A program made the position numbers and the translations under genes. From Psychrobacillus sp048572895 (GTDB lineage: Bacteria > Bacillota > Bacilli > Bacillales_A > Planococcaceae): a DNA stretch of 64,000 bases. The stretch spans positions 930,001 through 994,000 of the forward strand of contig NZ_CP183878.1 in the NCBI RefSeq assembly GCF_048572895.1, written 5' to 3'. The notes under the pieces were generated by a model. The model had not been told where the DNA came from. It did not search any database and saw nothing but the letters and a program-made list of their open reading frames with translations. Positions 51,326-59,759 of this stretch are shown piece after piece; position 1 is the stretch's first letter; each line of letters starts with the position of its first letter.

Positions 51326-52900
51326 ATGGATATAAAATTACAAGATGAAATATTGAAGCGAAGAACTTTTGCAATTATTTCCCATCCGGATGCTGGTAAA
51401 ACAACTATTACGGAAAAGCTTTTATACTTTGGTGGAGCTATTCGTGATGCAGGTACAGTTAAAGGAAAAAAATCTGGGAAATTTGCAACATCTGACTGGA
51501 TGGAAATTGAAAAGCAACGTGGAATTTCAGTAACATCATCCGTTATGCAATTTGACTATAATAATTGTCGTATAAATATATTGGATACTCCTGGACATCA
51601 GGATTTTAGTGAGGATACGTATCGTACACTGATGGCAGTTGATAGTGCAGTCATGATTGTAGATGCTGCAAAAGGTATTGAAGCACAAACGTTAAAACTG
51701 TTTAAAGTTTGTCGTATGAGAGGAATTCCAATCTTTACTTTTATAAACAAACTTGACCGTCAAGGGAAAGAACCACTTGAACTAATGGAAGAGTTAGAAG
51801 AGGTTCTTGGTATTCAATCTTATGCAATGAACTGGCCAATTGGTATGGGTAAAGAGTTTTTAGGTATCTATGATCGTTTTAATGGACGAATAGAACAATT
51901 CCGTACAGAAGAATCGGAGAGATTTCTTCCTTTAGACGAAGAAGGAGGGCTTGCGGTAGATCATTCGATGAAAGAGACTTCCTACTACACTCAAGCATTG
52001 GAAGATATTATGCTGCTAAATGAAGCAGGGAATGATTTCGATGAAGAAAAAGTATTGTCCGGCGATTTAACTCCAGTATTCTTCGGTAGTGCATTAACTA
52101 ATTTTGGGGTCCAAACATTCTTAGAAACGTATTTACAGTTTGCACCTACTCCTCAGCCACGTATGACTGAACATGAAGAAAAAGTAAATCCGTTAAATGA
52201 AGATTTCTCTGGTTTTATCTTTAAGATTCAAGCAAATATGAATCCAGCTCACCGTGACCGTATTGCTTTTGTTCGCATCGTTTCGGGTAGGTTTGATAGA
52301 GGTATGACGGTTACTTTGGCTCGTACAGGAAAAACGTTTAAAGTGACGCAGTCAACTCAGTTCTTAGCCGATGATCGTGAAACAGTTGAAACGGCGGTTG
52401 CAGGGGATATTATAGGACTTTACGATGTAGGGAATTATCAAATCGGAGACACAGTTGTCGGAGGAAAGAAAGCTTTTACTTATGAAAAACTTCCCCAATT
52501 TACACCTGAGCTTTTTGTTAAAGTAACAGCTAAAAACGTACTGAAGTCGAAGCATTTCCATAAAGGAATTCAACAATTAGTACAAGAAGGAGCAATTCAG
52601 TACTATAAAACACTTCACACAGAAGAAATTATTCTGGGTGCTGTTGGACAGCTTCAATTTGAAGTATTCGAGCATCGTATGAAAAATGAATATAATGTAG
52701 AGGTTCGAATGGAACCAATCGGATCTAAAGTTGCTCGTTGGATCGAAAATGAAGAAGAAGTGAAGGAATCTATGACAGGTCCACGTTCTATGCTTGTAAG
52801 AGACCGTTATGACAATTATGTATTCTTATTTGAAAATGAGTTCGCCACTCGTTGGTTCCAAGATAAATACGAGCATATTAAGCTTTATAATTTACTTTAA
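51326..52900 (+). CDS. prfC: Peptide chain release factor 3
   Basis: Translational GTPase that removes RF1/RF2 from the ribosome after termination. At 524 residues it is typical. The G domain has SHPDAGKTT (G1), the RGISVTSSV switch region (G2), DTPGHQDF (G3) and NKLDR (G4), followed by domains II and III. AAGGAGAT precedes the ATG. It is monocistronic, bounded by repeats on both sides. RF3 is patchily distributed in Bacillales and absent from B. subtilis 168. Confidence 0.95.
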   Translation: MDIKLQDEILKRRTFAIISHPDAGKTTITEKLLYFGGAIRDAGTVKGKKSGKFATSDWMEIEKQRGISVTSSVMQFDYNNCRINILDTPGHQDFSEDTYRTLMAVDSAVMIVDAAKGIEAQTLKLFKVCRMRGIPIFTFINKLDRQGKEPLELMEELEEVLGIQSYAMNWPIGMGKEFLGIYDRFNGRIEQFRTEESERFLPLDEEGGLAVDHSMKETSYYTQALEDIMLLNEAGNDFDEEKVLSGDLTPVFFGSALTNFGVQTFLETYLQFAPTPQPRMTEHEEKVNPLNEDFSGFIFKIQANMNPAHRDRIAFVRIVSGRFDRGMTVTLARTGKTFKVTQSTQFLADDRETVETAVAGDIIGLYDVGNYQIGDTVVGGKKAFTYEKLPQFTPELFVKVTAKNVLKSKHFHKGIQQLVQEGAIQYYKTLHTEEIILGAVGQLQFEVFEHRMKNEYNVEVRMEPIGSKVARWIENEEEVKESMTGPRSMLVRDRYDNYVFLFENEFATRWFQDKYEHIKLYNLL

Positions 52901-52905
52901 TATCC

Positions 52906-52936
52906 AAGAGGTTACCTTTTAAGGTGACCTCTTTCT
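52906..52936 (+). terminator. Terminator of prfC
   Basis: AAGAGGTTACCTT pairs with AAGGTGACCTCTT (one G-U pair), followed by T-rich sequence. Confidence 0.82.
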
Positions 52937-52992
52937 AATTATGAAGTAGATGCTATTGTAGTGAAAATAGTTTAATAGTGGATTATTCTAAA

Positions 52993-53198
52993 CGGATGTG
53001 CGCTGCAGCACGATACGCATGAGTGTATGCGGCGACTCCGGAGGAACAAGCGAGAAAGTCGAGACCCCACCGGGAGTATCTATTTGAAAGAAGACTAAAA
53101 ATGCCTCATTGAATGTCGACAATTTATAACCAGTACCATATAGTCCCGAGAAGACTCGGCCACGCCAGTGGAAAGCATCCGCATGAAACGTAAATCCT
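52993..53198 (+). repeat. GC-rich dispersed repeat R2, copy 1
   Basis: Contains GGCGACTCCGGAGGAACAAG, GCGAGAAAGTCGAGACCCCA and, near the right end, CTCGGCCACGCCAGTGGAAA. The same blocks occur inverted at 59095-59278. Blocks of this type recur in many Bacillaceae genomes, as I recall. It is gene-free and higher in GC than its flanks. Its ends are less regular than in copy 2. Confidence 0.78.
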
Positions 53199-53351
53199 AG
53201 CATTACTTAACCATTGTTGATGTAGAATTACTCCATGAATACTTTTTATGATCTAACCTTACAAATCAGCTTATAAATTTTATAAAAATTTGAACTCTGC
53301 TTCTGTAGAGCATATGATAGAAAGAGCAAATAAGAAGGTGGTCCCCCGAAA

Positions 53352-56300
53352 ATGAAAATTAGTGACTTCTCCATAAAAAGACCCGTATTTACAACAGTTA
53401 TTATGTTCTTAATCATTATACTGGGTGGGGTTTCATTTTTTAAAATTCCTGTTACCTTAATACCGGATTTAAATCCTCCGATTGCAGTCGTTGTCACAAA
53501 CTATCAAGGGGCAAGCCCTATTGAGGTAGATGAAAAAATTACGAAGCCTTTGGAATCTTCCTTAAGCACTCTGCCGGGTATAGAGTCCGTTAATAGTACA
53601 TCGCAAGAAGGAGCTAATTTCATCTTATTAGAATTCGATTGGTCTACGGATATGGATGCTATTCAGCTTGATGTTATGCAGCGTATTGATATTACCCCTC
53701 TTCCGGAAGGAGCGGATAAACCGAGATTTTTAAAGTTTGATCCTGCTCAATTCCCAGTAATACAGCTATCGCTTGATACGAAGAATTCAAAAGCCGATAT
53801 TCAGCAAATAGCGAAGCAATTAGAGAAAGAATTGTTAAGAACAGAAGGAGTCGCAAGTGTTAATATGTCCGGTTCATTGATTGAAGAAGTGCAAATCTTA
53901 CTGGACCAAGAAAAATTAAAAAGCAAAGGACTTACACAAACAGATATTGTACAAGTCATTCAAGCGAATAATATTTCACTTCCAGGTAATCCCATTGAAA
54001 CAGATGAGGATAAATCTTTGACTACTAGAATTATTAGCACTTTAACATCTATTGAAGATATAAAAAAATTAGTAGTGACCATTAACCCATTGGATGGAAA
54101 GACTGTCACAATTGCAGATATTGCGAATGTTAGTTTAACGAAGCAAGAACAATTTTCCGAAACTAGAGCAAATGATAAGCCAGCTGTTTTGTTATCTGTT
54201 TTCCAAGAATCTAGTGCCAATACAGCGAATGTTTCTACAGCTTTTCAAGAAGCATTAGATAAGCAGTTGGAAAAAGAAGCGTATCAGGATGTAAACGCAA
54301 ATATACTTTTTGATCAGGGAGACTATGTAAAAGTTGCCATTAATAATATAGGAACTACCCTAATTACGGGTGGGTTATTGGCAATGATTATTTTATTTAT
54401 TTTCTTAAAAGGCATTAGAAGCCCGATTATTGTTGGTGTCGCAATCCCCTATTCCGTGATTGTAACGTTTGTTCTTATGTATTTTGCTGGATTTTCACTA
54501 AATATTATGACGCTAGGTGCACTCGCACTTGGTATTGGGATGCTTGTGGATAACTCCATCGTTGTTATTGAGAATATCGAGCGACATTTAGGATTAGGAA
54601 AGACACCTAAAGAAGCAGCAAGTATTGGAACGAAGGAGGTAGCAGGTGCTATTACTGCCTCTACTTTGACTACTATAGCTGTTTTTATACCTGTTCTGTT
54701 TCTGTCTGGCTTAATAGGCCAGATATTTACCGAATTTGCTCTTACGATTTCTTTTAGTTTGTTTGCGTCATTAGTAGTAGCTATAACTGTTATTCCGATG
54801 ATGGCAAGTAAATTATTGAAAAAGCCGAGAGGAAACTTGGAAGCTAAGAGAAGAAGATCCAAAGCGTATAATAATTTTGAGCGATCGATTAAGTGGACAT
54901 TAGGTCATCGTGGAATGATTTTAATAATTACTGTTATTCTTTTAATTGTTTCCGGAATCGGATTGTTCCGCGTTGGAACAGAGTTTTTACCTGCTACGGA
55001 CGAAGGATTTGTCACTATTGCGGTAGATTTGGAAAAAGGCTCCTCGTTTACAGCCACAGATACAGTGGTCAATAAAGTGGAAGATATCCTACAAAAAGAA
55101 AAGGATATAGAAGTTTATGTAAGTTTTGTAGGTGGCAGTCAAGAAGGGCAGTCCAGAGGAAGCGCAAACTCCAATACAGCTGAAATTTCAGTGAAATTAA
55201 AAGCGCTAGGGGATAGAAATCGTTCTGTTTTTACTTTTGTAGATGAAGTGCAGCCAAAAGTAGTAAAAGCTGTAGGTGATGATGCAGAAATTAATTTCAA
55301 TGTGCAGACTGCTTCTGGTTCTTCACCAAATATTGTGTCATTTACTGTGTCATCCAATGATAAAACCGTATTAGACGCAGCAGTGGGTAACTTACAACAG
55401 GATTTAGAAAGCTTAGATGGAGTTGCAAAAGTTACAAATGACTTAAGCACAAAGATGGAAGAGGTTCAGATTAATGTCATTCGAGAGAAGGCAACGGAAT
55501 ATGGAATTGCTCCCGCCCAAATTGCGCAGACCGTAAATAATATGACAAGAGGGGTATTAACTTCTCAAATTATAGATGAAAACGATAAAGTATTGGGTGT
55601 TTATGTGAAATATGATGAAATGTACCGTAGTAATTTGGAACAATTAAAGCAATTACAATTACGTGCTCCATCAGGTCAGTATATTGCGCTACAAGACGTT
55701 GCAAATGTAGAAATAGCAAAAGGCCCCGTAGCAATTCGAAGTGTTGACCAAGCTAGTGCAGTATCATTTTCAGTAAAATATGAGTCCATATATTCGCTAG
55801 GTGAAATGTCAGATTTAGTTGATGAGATTATACGGGATCAGAAATTTTCAGAGGATATTACAGTAACTTTTGGTGGTGATCGAGAATTATTGGATAACTC
55901 CAAGAATGATTTGATATTGGCAGTATTACTGGCAGTTGTATTAGTATTTATTGTGATGGCAGCACAGTTTGAATCATATAAATATCCCTTTGTCATTATG
56001 TTTACCGTTCCCCTTGTAGTTATAGGTATATTCATTGGATTATTCACCGCGAATTTACCAATCAGTATTTCTGCCATCATTGGAATTTTAATATTGGTTG
56101 GAATTGTAGTAAATAATGGTATCGTCCTAGTCGATTATATTAATCAGCGTAAAACGGATGGGATGACTTCCTACGATGCAATTATTACATCTGTTCGCGA
56201 TCGTGTTCGCCCTATATTGATGACTGCGTTGACGACCATATTAGGACTTGTGCCTTTAGCTTTAGGTATAGGAGAAGGTACCGAAATCAATCAACCCATG

Positions 56301-56426
56301 GCTATAACGGTTATTGGTGGATTAATAAGTTCCACTTTTCTCACTCTATACGTAGTTCCAATAATCTACAGTTTGTTTGATAAAGAAACTAGGGAAAAAA
56401 CACCAACAAACTATTCCGGTAATTAA
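53352..56426 (+). CDS. RND-superfamily efflux transporter (SwrC/AcrB-like)
   Basis: A 1024-residue proton-driven exporter with 12 expected membrane helices. TM1 is at about 12-32, followed by a large external domain, helices 2-6 (about 335-495) with the proton-relay Asp pair region ALALGIGMLVDNSIVVIENIE, TM7 at about 520, and the duplicated second half ending in helices 8-12. Architecture and N-terminus (SIKRPVFTTVIMFLIIILGG) fit the HAE1 group including B. subtilis SwrC (YerP), which exports surfactin. No adjacent membrane-fusion or regulator gene is seen. Confidence 0.92.
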   Translation: MKISDFSIKRPVFTTVIMFLIIILGGVSFFKIPVTLIPDLNPPIAVVVTNYQGASPIEVDEKITKPLESSLSTLPGIESVNSTSQEGANFILLEFDWSTDMDAIQLDVMQRIDITPLPEGADKPRFLKFDPAQFPVIQLSLDTKNSKADIQQIAKQLEKELLRTEGVASVNMSGSLIEEVQILLDQEKLKSKGLTQTDIVQVIQANNISLPGNPIETDEDKSLTTRIISTLTSIEDIKKLVVTINPLDGKTVTIADIANVSLTKQEQFSETRANDKPAVLLSVFQESSANTANVSTAFQEALDKQLEKEAYQDVNANILFDQGDYVKVAINNIGTTLITGGLLAMIILFIFLKGIRSPIIVGVAIPYSVIVTFVLMYFAGFSLNIMTLGALALGIGMLVDNSIVVIENIERHLGLGKTPKEAASIGTKEVAGAITASTLTTIAVFIPVLFLSGLIGQIFTEFALTISFSLFASLVVAITVIPMMASKLLKKPRGNLEAKRRRSKAYNNFERSIKWTLGHRGMILIITVILLIVSGIGLFRVGTEFLPATDEGFVTIAVDLEKGSSFTATDTVVNKVEDILQKEKDIEVYVSFVGGSQEGQSRGSANSNTAEISVKLKALGDRNRSVFTFVDEVQPKVVKAVGDDAEINFNVQTASGSSPNIVSFTVSSNDKTVLDAAVGNLQQDLESLDGVAKVTNDLSTKMEEVQINVIREKATEYGIAPAQIAQTVNNMTRGVLTSQIIDENDKVLGVYVKYDEMYRSNLEQLKQLQLRAPSGQYIALQDVANVEIAKGPVAIRSVDQASAVSFSVKYESIYSLGEMSDLVDEIIRDQKFSEDITVTFGGDRELLDNSKNDLILAVLLAVVLVFIVMAAQFESYKYPFVIMFTVPLVVIGIFIGLFTANLPISISAIIGILILVGIVVNNGIVLVDYINQRKTDGMTSYDAIITSVRDRVRPILMTALTTILGLVPLALGIGEGTEINQPMAITVIGGLISSTFLTLYVVPIIYSLFDKETREKTPTNYSGN

Positions 56427-56429
56427 AAA

Positions 56430-56456
56430 AAGAGTCTTCGAATGAAGACTCTTTTA
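56430..56456 (+). terminator. Terminator of the RND pump gene
   Basis: AGAGTCTTC / GAAGACTCT with a 4-nt loop, followed by four T. Confidence 0.9.
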
Positions 56457-56594
56457 CCAAATCCATTCCTACAAAATGATTCTATTTTTATAATGCCTAT
56501 AACGGTGATCCTGCGTTTCGTGTTCCGATAAATTAGTTATTAGTTTACAAAAGCTTTGAATATGTTATAATTAATAACATAATTAAATAGACTC

Positions 56595-56690
56595 TTGACT
56601 AACGTCAAAGGGGAGTAGCTATAGGGAAACCTATTTCATAGTCGTCATTACGTGGCTTATGCCACCGGTTATGATAGCAATATTATTATT
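56595..56690 (+). ncRNA. yybP-ykoY (Mn2+) riboswitch aptamer
   Basis: The leader contains the hallmark GGGGAGTAGC (56610-56619) with its paired GCCACCGGTTATG region (56660-56672) and an inner GTCGTCATTACG segment, as in yybP-ykoY RNAs. It is followed by a terminator and a TerC-family gene, the classical downstream partner. Mn2+ binding would disrupt termination and switch the gene on. Boundaries are approximate. The rest of the 56457-56758 interval holds the promoter region and terminator. Confidence 0.9.
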
Positions 56691-56699
56691 TTTGCTTAG

Positions 56700-56737
56700 C
56701 AAGACCTTTGCCTTTTTAAAAGGCAGGGGTCTTTTTA
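56700..56737 (+). terminator. Expression-platform terminator of the Mn2+ riboswitch
   Basis: AAGACC-TT-TGCCT pairs with AGGCA-GG-GGTCTT, followed by T5; 21 nt upstream of the ykoY start. Confidence 0.88.
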
Positions 56738-56758
56738 TATGCAAAAAGGAGGATTTTG

Positions 56759-57529
56759 ATGGACGCTTCAATATTATTAGAGTATGGATGGGTATTACTT
56801 GTATTAGTTGGTTTAGAAGGTTTACTTGCGGCTGACAATGCAGTAGTAATGGCAGTAATGGTAAAACATTTACCAAAAGATCAACAGAAAAAAGCGTTAT
56901 TTTATGGATTATTAGGTGCGTTTGTATTTAGATTTTTAGCGTTATTTATGATTACGTTCTTAGTTAACATATGGCAAGTACAAGCAATAGGAGCAGCATA
57001 CTTGTTATTCATATCGATTAAACATATTTATGATCAACGAAAAACACCAGGTCCACACTTGGATGTAGAGGACATGGCACCTAAAAAAGGTTCTGGCTTC
57101 TGGATGACTGTATTAAAAGTAGAACTTGCAGATATAGCTTTTGCGATTGACTCTATGTTAGCTGCAGTTGCAATAGCGGTAACATTACCATATTGGGGAG
57201 CATTTGAAATTGGTGGTATTAATGGTGGACAGTTTGCAGTAATGTTCTTAGGTGGAGTTATCGGTCTAGTAATTATGCGATTTGCAGCACATAAATTTGT
57301 ACAGATTTTAGAGAAATACCCTACACTTGAAACAGCAGCCTTTTTAATAGTAGGTTGGGTAGGGGTTAAGCTTGCCGTAATGACATTATCTCACCCAGGT
57401 GTTGGCGTTTTAGATGAGCATTTCCCTCATTCAACTCCATGGACAATAGTTTTCTGGACTATCTTACTAGGTATCGCAATCGGTGGTTACCTATTAGGTG
57501 TAGCAAAAGAGAAAAAAACAGAGAAATAA
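56759..57529 (+). CDS. ykoY: TerC-family Mn2+ exporter (YkoY/MeeY-like)
   Basis: A 256-residue polytopic membrane protein with about seven helices. The TerC signatures are LEGLLAADNAVVMAVM near the N-terminus (about 18-33) and the mirrored VELADIAFAIDSMLAA in the centre, which carry the acidic residues proposed for metal transport. In B. subtilis YkoY (MeeY) and YceF metallate exoenzymes with Mn2+. ATG 56759 follows AAAGGAGG; the TTG immediately before it is not needed. Expression is controlled by the riboswitch just upstream. Confidence 0.94.
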   Translation: MDASILLEYGWVLLVLVGLEGLLAADNAVVMAVMVKHLPKDQQKKALFYGLLGAFVFRFLALFMITFLVNIWQVQAIGAAYLLFISIKHIYDQRKTPGPHLDVEDMAPKKGSGFWMTVLKVELADIAFAIDSMLAAVAIAVTLPYWGAFEIGGINGGQFAVMFLGGVIGLVIMRFAAHKFVQILEKYPTLETAAFLIVGWVGVKLAVMTLSHPGVGVLDEHFPHSTPWTIVFWTILLGIAIGGYLLGVAKEKKTEK

Positions 57530-57538
57530 TTATAGAAA

Positions 57539-57585
57539 AAGCGTAAAAAGATAGTTTTAACTATCTTTTTACGCTTATTTTTTTT
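57539..57585 (+). terminator. Terminator of ykoY
   Basis: AAGCGTAAAAAGATAG pairs perfectly with CTATCTTTTTACGCTT, followed by a T-tract. Confidence 0.92.
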
Positions 57586-57631
57586 ACAATGAGATAATGA
57601 TTACACGGAATACCGAAGGGGAATAAAATGA

Positions 57632-58984
57632 ATGAAGCAGCCACAACTGAAAAAAAAGTTAAAATTTATACCAGCCCAAGTAATTGTCACTTATTACTTC
57701 ATTGCAATTGCAATTTCCGTTGTCCTTCTTCGTTTGCCCGGCGTACATAAACCGGGGGTAGAAGTAGCGTTCATCGATAGTTTGTTTACTGCTGTAAGTG
57801 CTGTTTCTGTTACTGGTTTAACTGCAGTTAGTATTTCGGAAACTTACAGTGTATTCGGCTATTTCATGCTAATTCTTATTCTGCAACTTGGTGGAATTGG
57901 CATTATGTCATTAGGGACATTTATTTGGTTGATCGCAGGGAAGAAGATTGGACTACGCGAAAGACAGTTAATAATGGTCGATCATAACCAATCCAATTTA
58001 TCAGGAGTTGTTCATCTGATTAGAGAGATTGTTAAAATTCTACTGCTTATTCAAATTATTGGTGCGATACTATTAACTTTATATTTTACGCAGTATTTTG
58101 ATACGCTAAAGCAAGCTGCAATACATGGCATATTTACATCAGTATCAGCCACAACCAATGCGGGATTTGATATTACCGGGCAATCATTATTTGCATATCA
58201 TAATGATTATTTTGTGCAGACGATAACAAGTATATTGATCGTTTTTGGAGCAATAGGTTTTCCGGTATTAATTGAAGTAAAGGAATTTTTATCGAACAAA
58301 AACAAAAACTTTCGCTTTTCTTTATTTACAAAGTTAACGACCATTACATATGGAGTGCTTCTGGTGTTTGGCACTGTTATGATTTTTTTATTAGAACTTT
58401 TTCATTCGTTTAAGGGTATGCCATGGCATGAGAAGTTTTTTACCGCGTTTTTCCATTCTGTATCTACACGCTCGGCAGGTTTAACAACTATGGATGTCAC
58501 GTTATTTAGTGAGGGTACCAATTTTTTAATGAGTGTTCTAATGTTTATCGGAGCTTCTCCAAGTTCTGTCGGGGGTGGGATTCGTACTACAACTTTTGCT
58601 ATTGCAATTCTTTTTCTAATACATTTTTCACAAGGAAAAGACAATATTCAAATATTTAATCGAGAAATTCACTTAATAGATGTCTATCGTTCTTATGCTG
58701 TCATTATTCTTGCTTTAGTTATGGTTTTCACGGCAACGCTGTTACTTTCCGTTACTGAGCCTGATGTACCAATTTCTTCTTTAATATTTGAAATTACATC
58801 TGCTTTTGGAACATGTGGTATGACTCTCGGAGTTACAGAAGATTTGTCGAATATAGGTAAAATAATAATTATGATTCTGATGTTTATAGGGCGAGTAGGT
58901 TTAATTTCCTTCTTGTTTACATTAGGAGGAAAGCACAACAAAACAAAATTTCATTATCCAAAAGAGCGTGTGATCATTGGATAA
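57632..58984 (+). CDS. K+ uptake channel subunit KtrB/KtrD (TrkH family)
   Basis: Membrane subunit of a Ktr potassium uptake system; it needs a cytoplasmic RCK partner (KtrA or KtrC), which is not encoded here. The 450-residue protein has four M1-P-M2 repeats whose selectivity-filter glycines lie in SVTGLTAV, TTNAGFD, TRSAGLTT and GTCGMTLG. AAGGGG lies ten bases upstream of ATG 57632. Location near ykoY and the kinase/mhqR pair favours KtrD (B. subtilis ykrM) over KtrB. In other genomes KtrB expression is linked to c-di-AMP; nothing of that is seen here. Confidence 0.92.
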   Translation: MKQPQLKKKLKFIPAQVIVTYYFIAIAISVVLLRLPGVHKPGVEVAFIDSLFTAVSAVSVTGLTAVSISETYSVFGYFMLILILQLGGIGIMSLGTFIWLIAGKKIGLRERQLIMVDHNQSNLSGVVHLIREIVKILLLIQIIGAILLTLYFTQYFDTLKQAAIHGIFTSVSATTNAGFDITGQSLFAYHNDYFVQTITSILIVFGAIGFPVLIEVKEFLSNKNKNFRFSLFTKLTTITYGVLLVFGTVMIFLLELFHSFKGMPWHEKFFTAFFHSVSTRSAGLTTMDVTLFSEGTNFLMSVLMFIGASPSSVGGGIRTTTFAIAILFLIHFSQGKDNIQIFNREIHLIDVYRSYAVIILALVMVFTATLLLSVTEPDVPISSLIFEITSAFGTCGMTLGVTEDLSNIGKIIIMILMFIGRVGLISFLFTLGGKHNKTKFHYPKERVIIG

Positions 58985-58989
58985 TATTA

Positions 58990-59026
58990 AAAGCCGAGCA
59001 ATGGACTTATTGCTCGGCTTTTTTTA
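58990..59026 (+). terminator. Terminator of the Ktr gene
   Basis: AAGCCGAGCAA / TTGCTCGGCTT with an 8-nt loop and seven T. Repeat R1 copy 3 begins right after its T-tract. Confidence 0.93.
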
Positions 59027-59734
59027 AAGGAAAGTATATAAAAATGGATCGTGAACACTGGATTCGTGGAACTTTAATGAAGGAATAGTACAGCTGATTT
59101 CCGTTTCAGGTGGACGCTTTCCGCGGCGAGGCCGAGCCTCCTCGGATCAGTAAAATGCTGGTTACGAATTGTCGACACATGATGTGGAGTTCCTGATCTT
59201 CGTCCCTAATGAACGCTGCCTGCGGGGTCTCGACTTTCTCGCTTATCCCGCTGGAGTCGCCACCTGTAACGAAAATCAATCAGTGTGTAATACTCCATTA
59301 GAAGATTTAGCATAGCTTATCGCTTAGATGATAAGATTGATCAAATTTTAGAGAGTGATTAAATTATTTGTAATCACTTTTGCATTAGAAATGTTATTAC
59401 CCATTGCTAGAGGTAGAAAGCAGATTTTCTTTTCTACTAGTGGAAATAATGAGAAGTAGAAAGTGTTTCCCCATAAAGAAGCGAAATAGCGATCGAAATT
59501 GTATCTTCGAGAGCTCACTCTATCGATTAGAAAGTATCTATCTCTAGTTATCCAAAAACGCACTAACCTGCTTCTAAGCGTTGTAGGAGGGCGACGGACA
59601 GATAAGCGCCATAAGTATTACCGAAAAAAGATGCTGGTAATAATATAGCGACAAGTCTGTCCAAGGCACTCCAGAAACACTAGAAACAGGTTTTGACTTA
59701 AAGCACCACGCATTGTTTTGCCTGGCTTTTCTTA
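59027..59734 (+). repeat. Dispersed intergenic repeat R1, copy 3, with R2 inserted
   Basis: Collinear with 19246-19770: AAAGTATATAAAAATG at the left, then, after an inserted R2 element, a GATAAGATTG block, AATAAAGAAGCGAAATAG-like blocks, ATCTTCGAGAGCT, TAGTTATCCAAAAACGCAC, GGACAGATAAGCGCC, GTCTGTCCAAGGCACTCC and the TTGCCTGGCTTTT right end. The palindrome of copies 1 and 2 is missing except for GATGCTGGT. This fills the 775-nt gap between the Ktr and radical SAM genes. Confidence 0.8.
59095..59278 (-). mobile_element. GC-rich repeat R2, copy 2, MITE-like, nested in R1
   Basis: A 184-nt unit with 19-nt terminal inverted repeats matching at 17 of 19 positions (59095-59113 and 59260-59278). Internal blocks CTTTCCGCGGCGAGGCCGAG, GCGGGGTCTCGACTTTCTCG and CGCTGGAGTCGCCACCTG are the reverse complement of those in 52993-53198. 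It interrupts R1 copy 3 where copy 1 is continuous. There is no ORF for a transposase. Target duplication is not evident. Confidence 0.7.
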
Positions 59735-59759
59735 ATCTATAGTTATTATATCAACTAAC

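Noticed and set aside
52988..53203. Minus-strand 71-residue frame in R2
   Set aside because: Composition reflects the GC-rich repeat; no start signal and not conserved in the other copy.
59348..59563. Minus-strand 71-residue frame in R1 copy 3
   Set aside because: Not preserved in R1 copies 1 and 2 and no ribosome site; part of the repeat.
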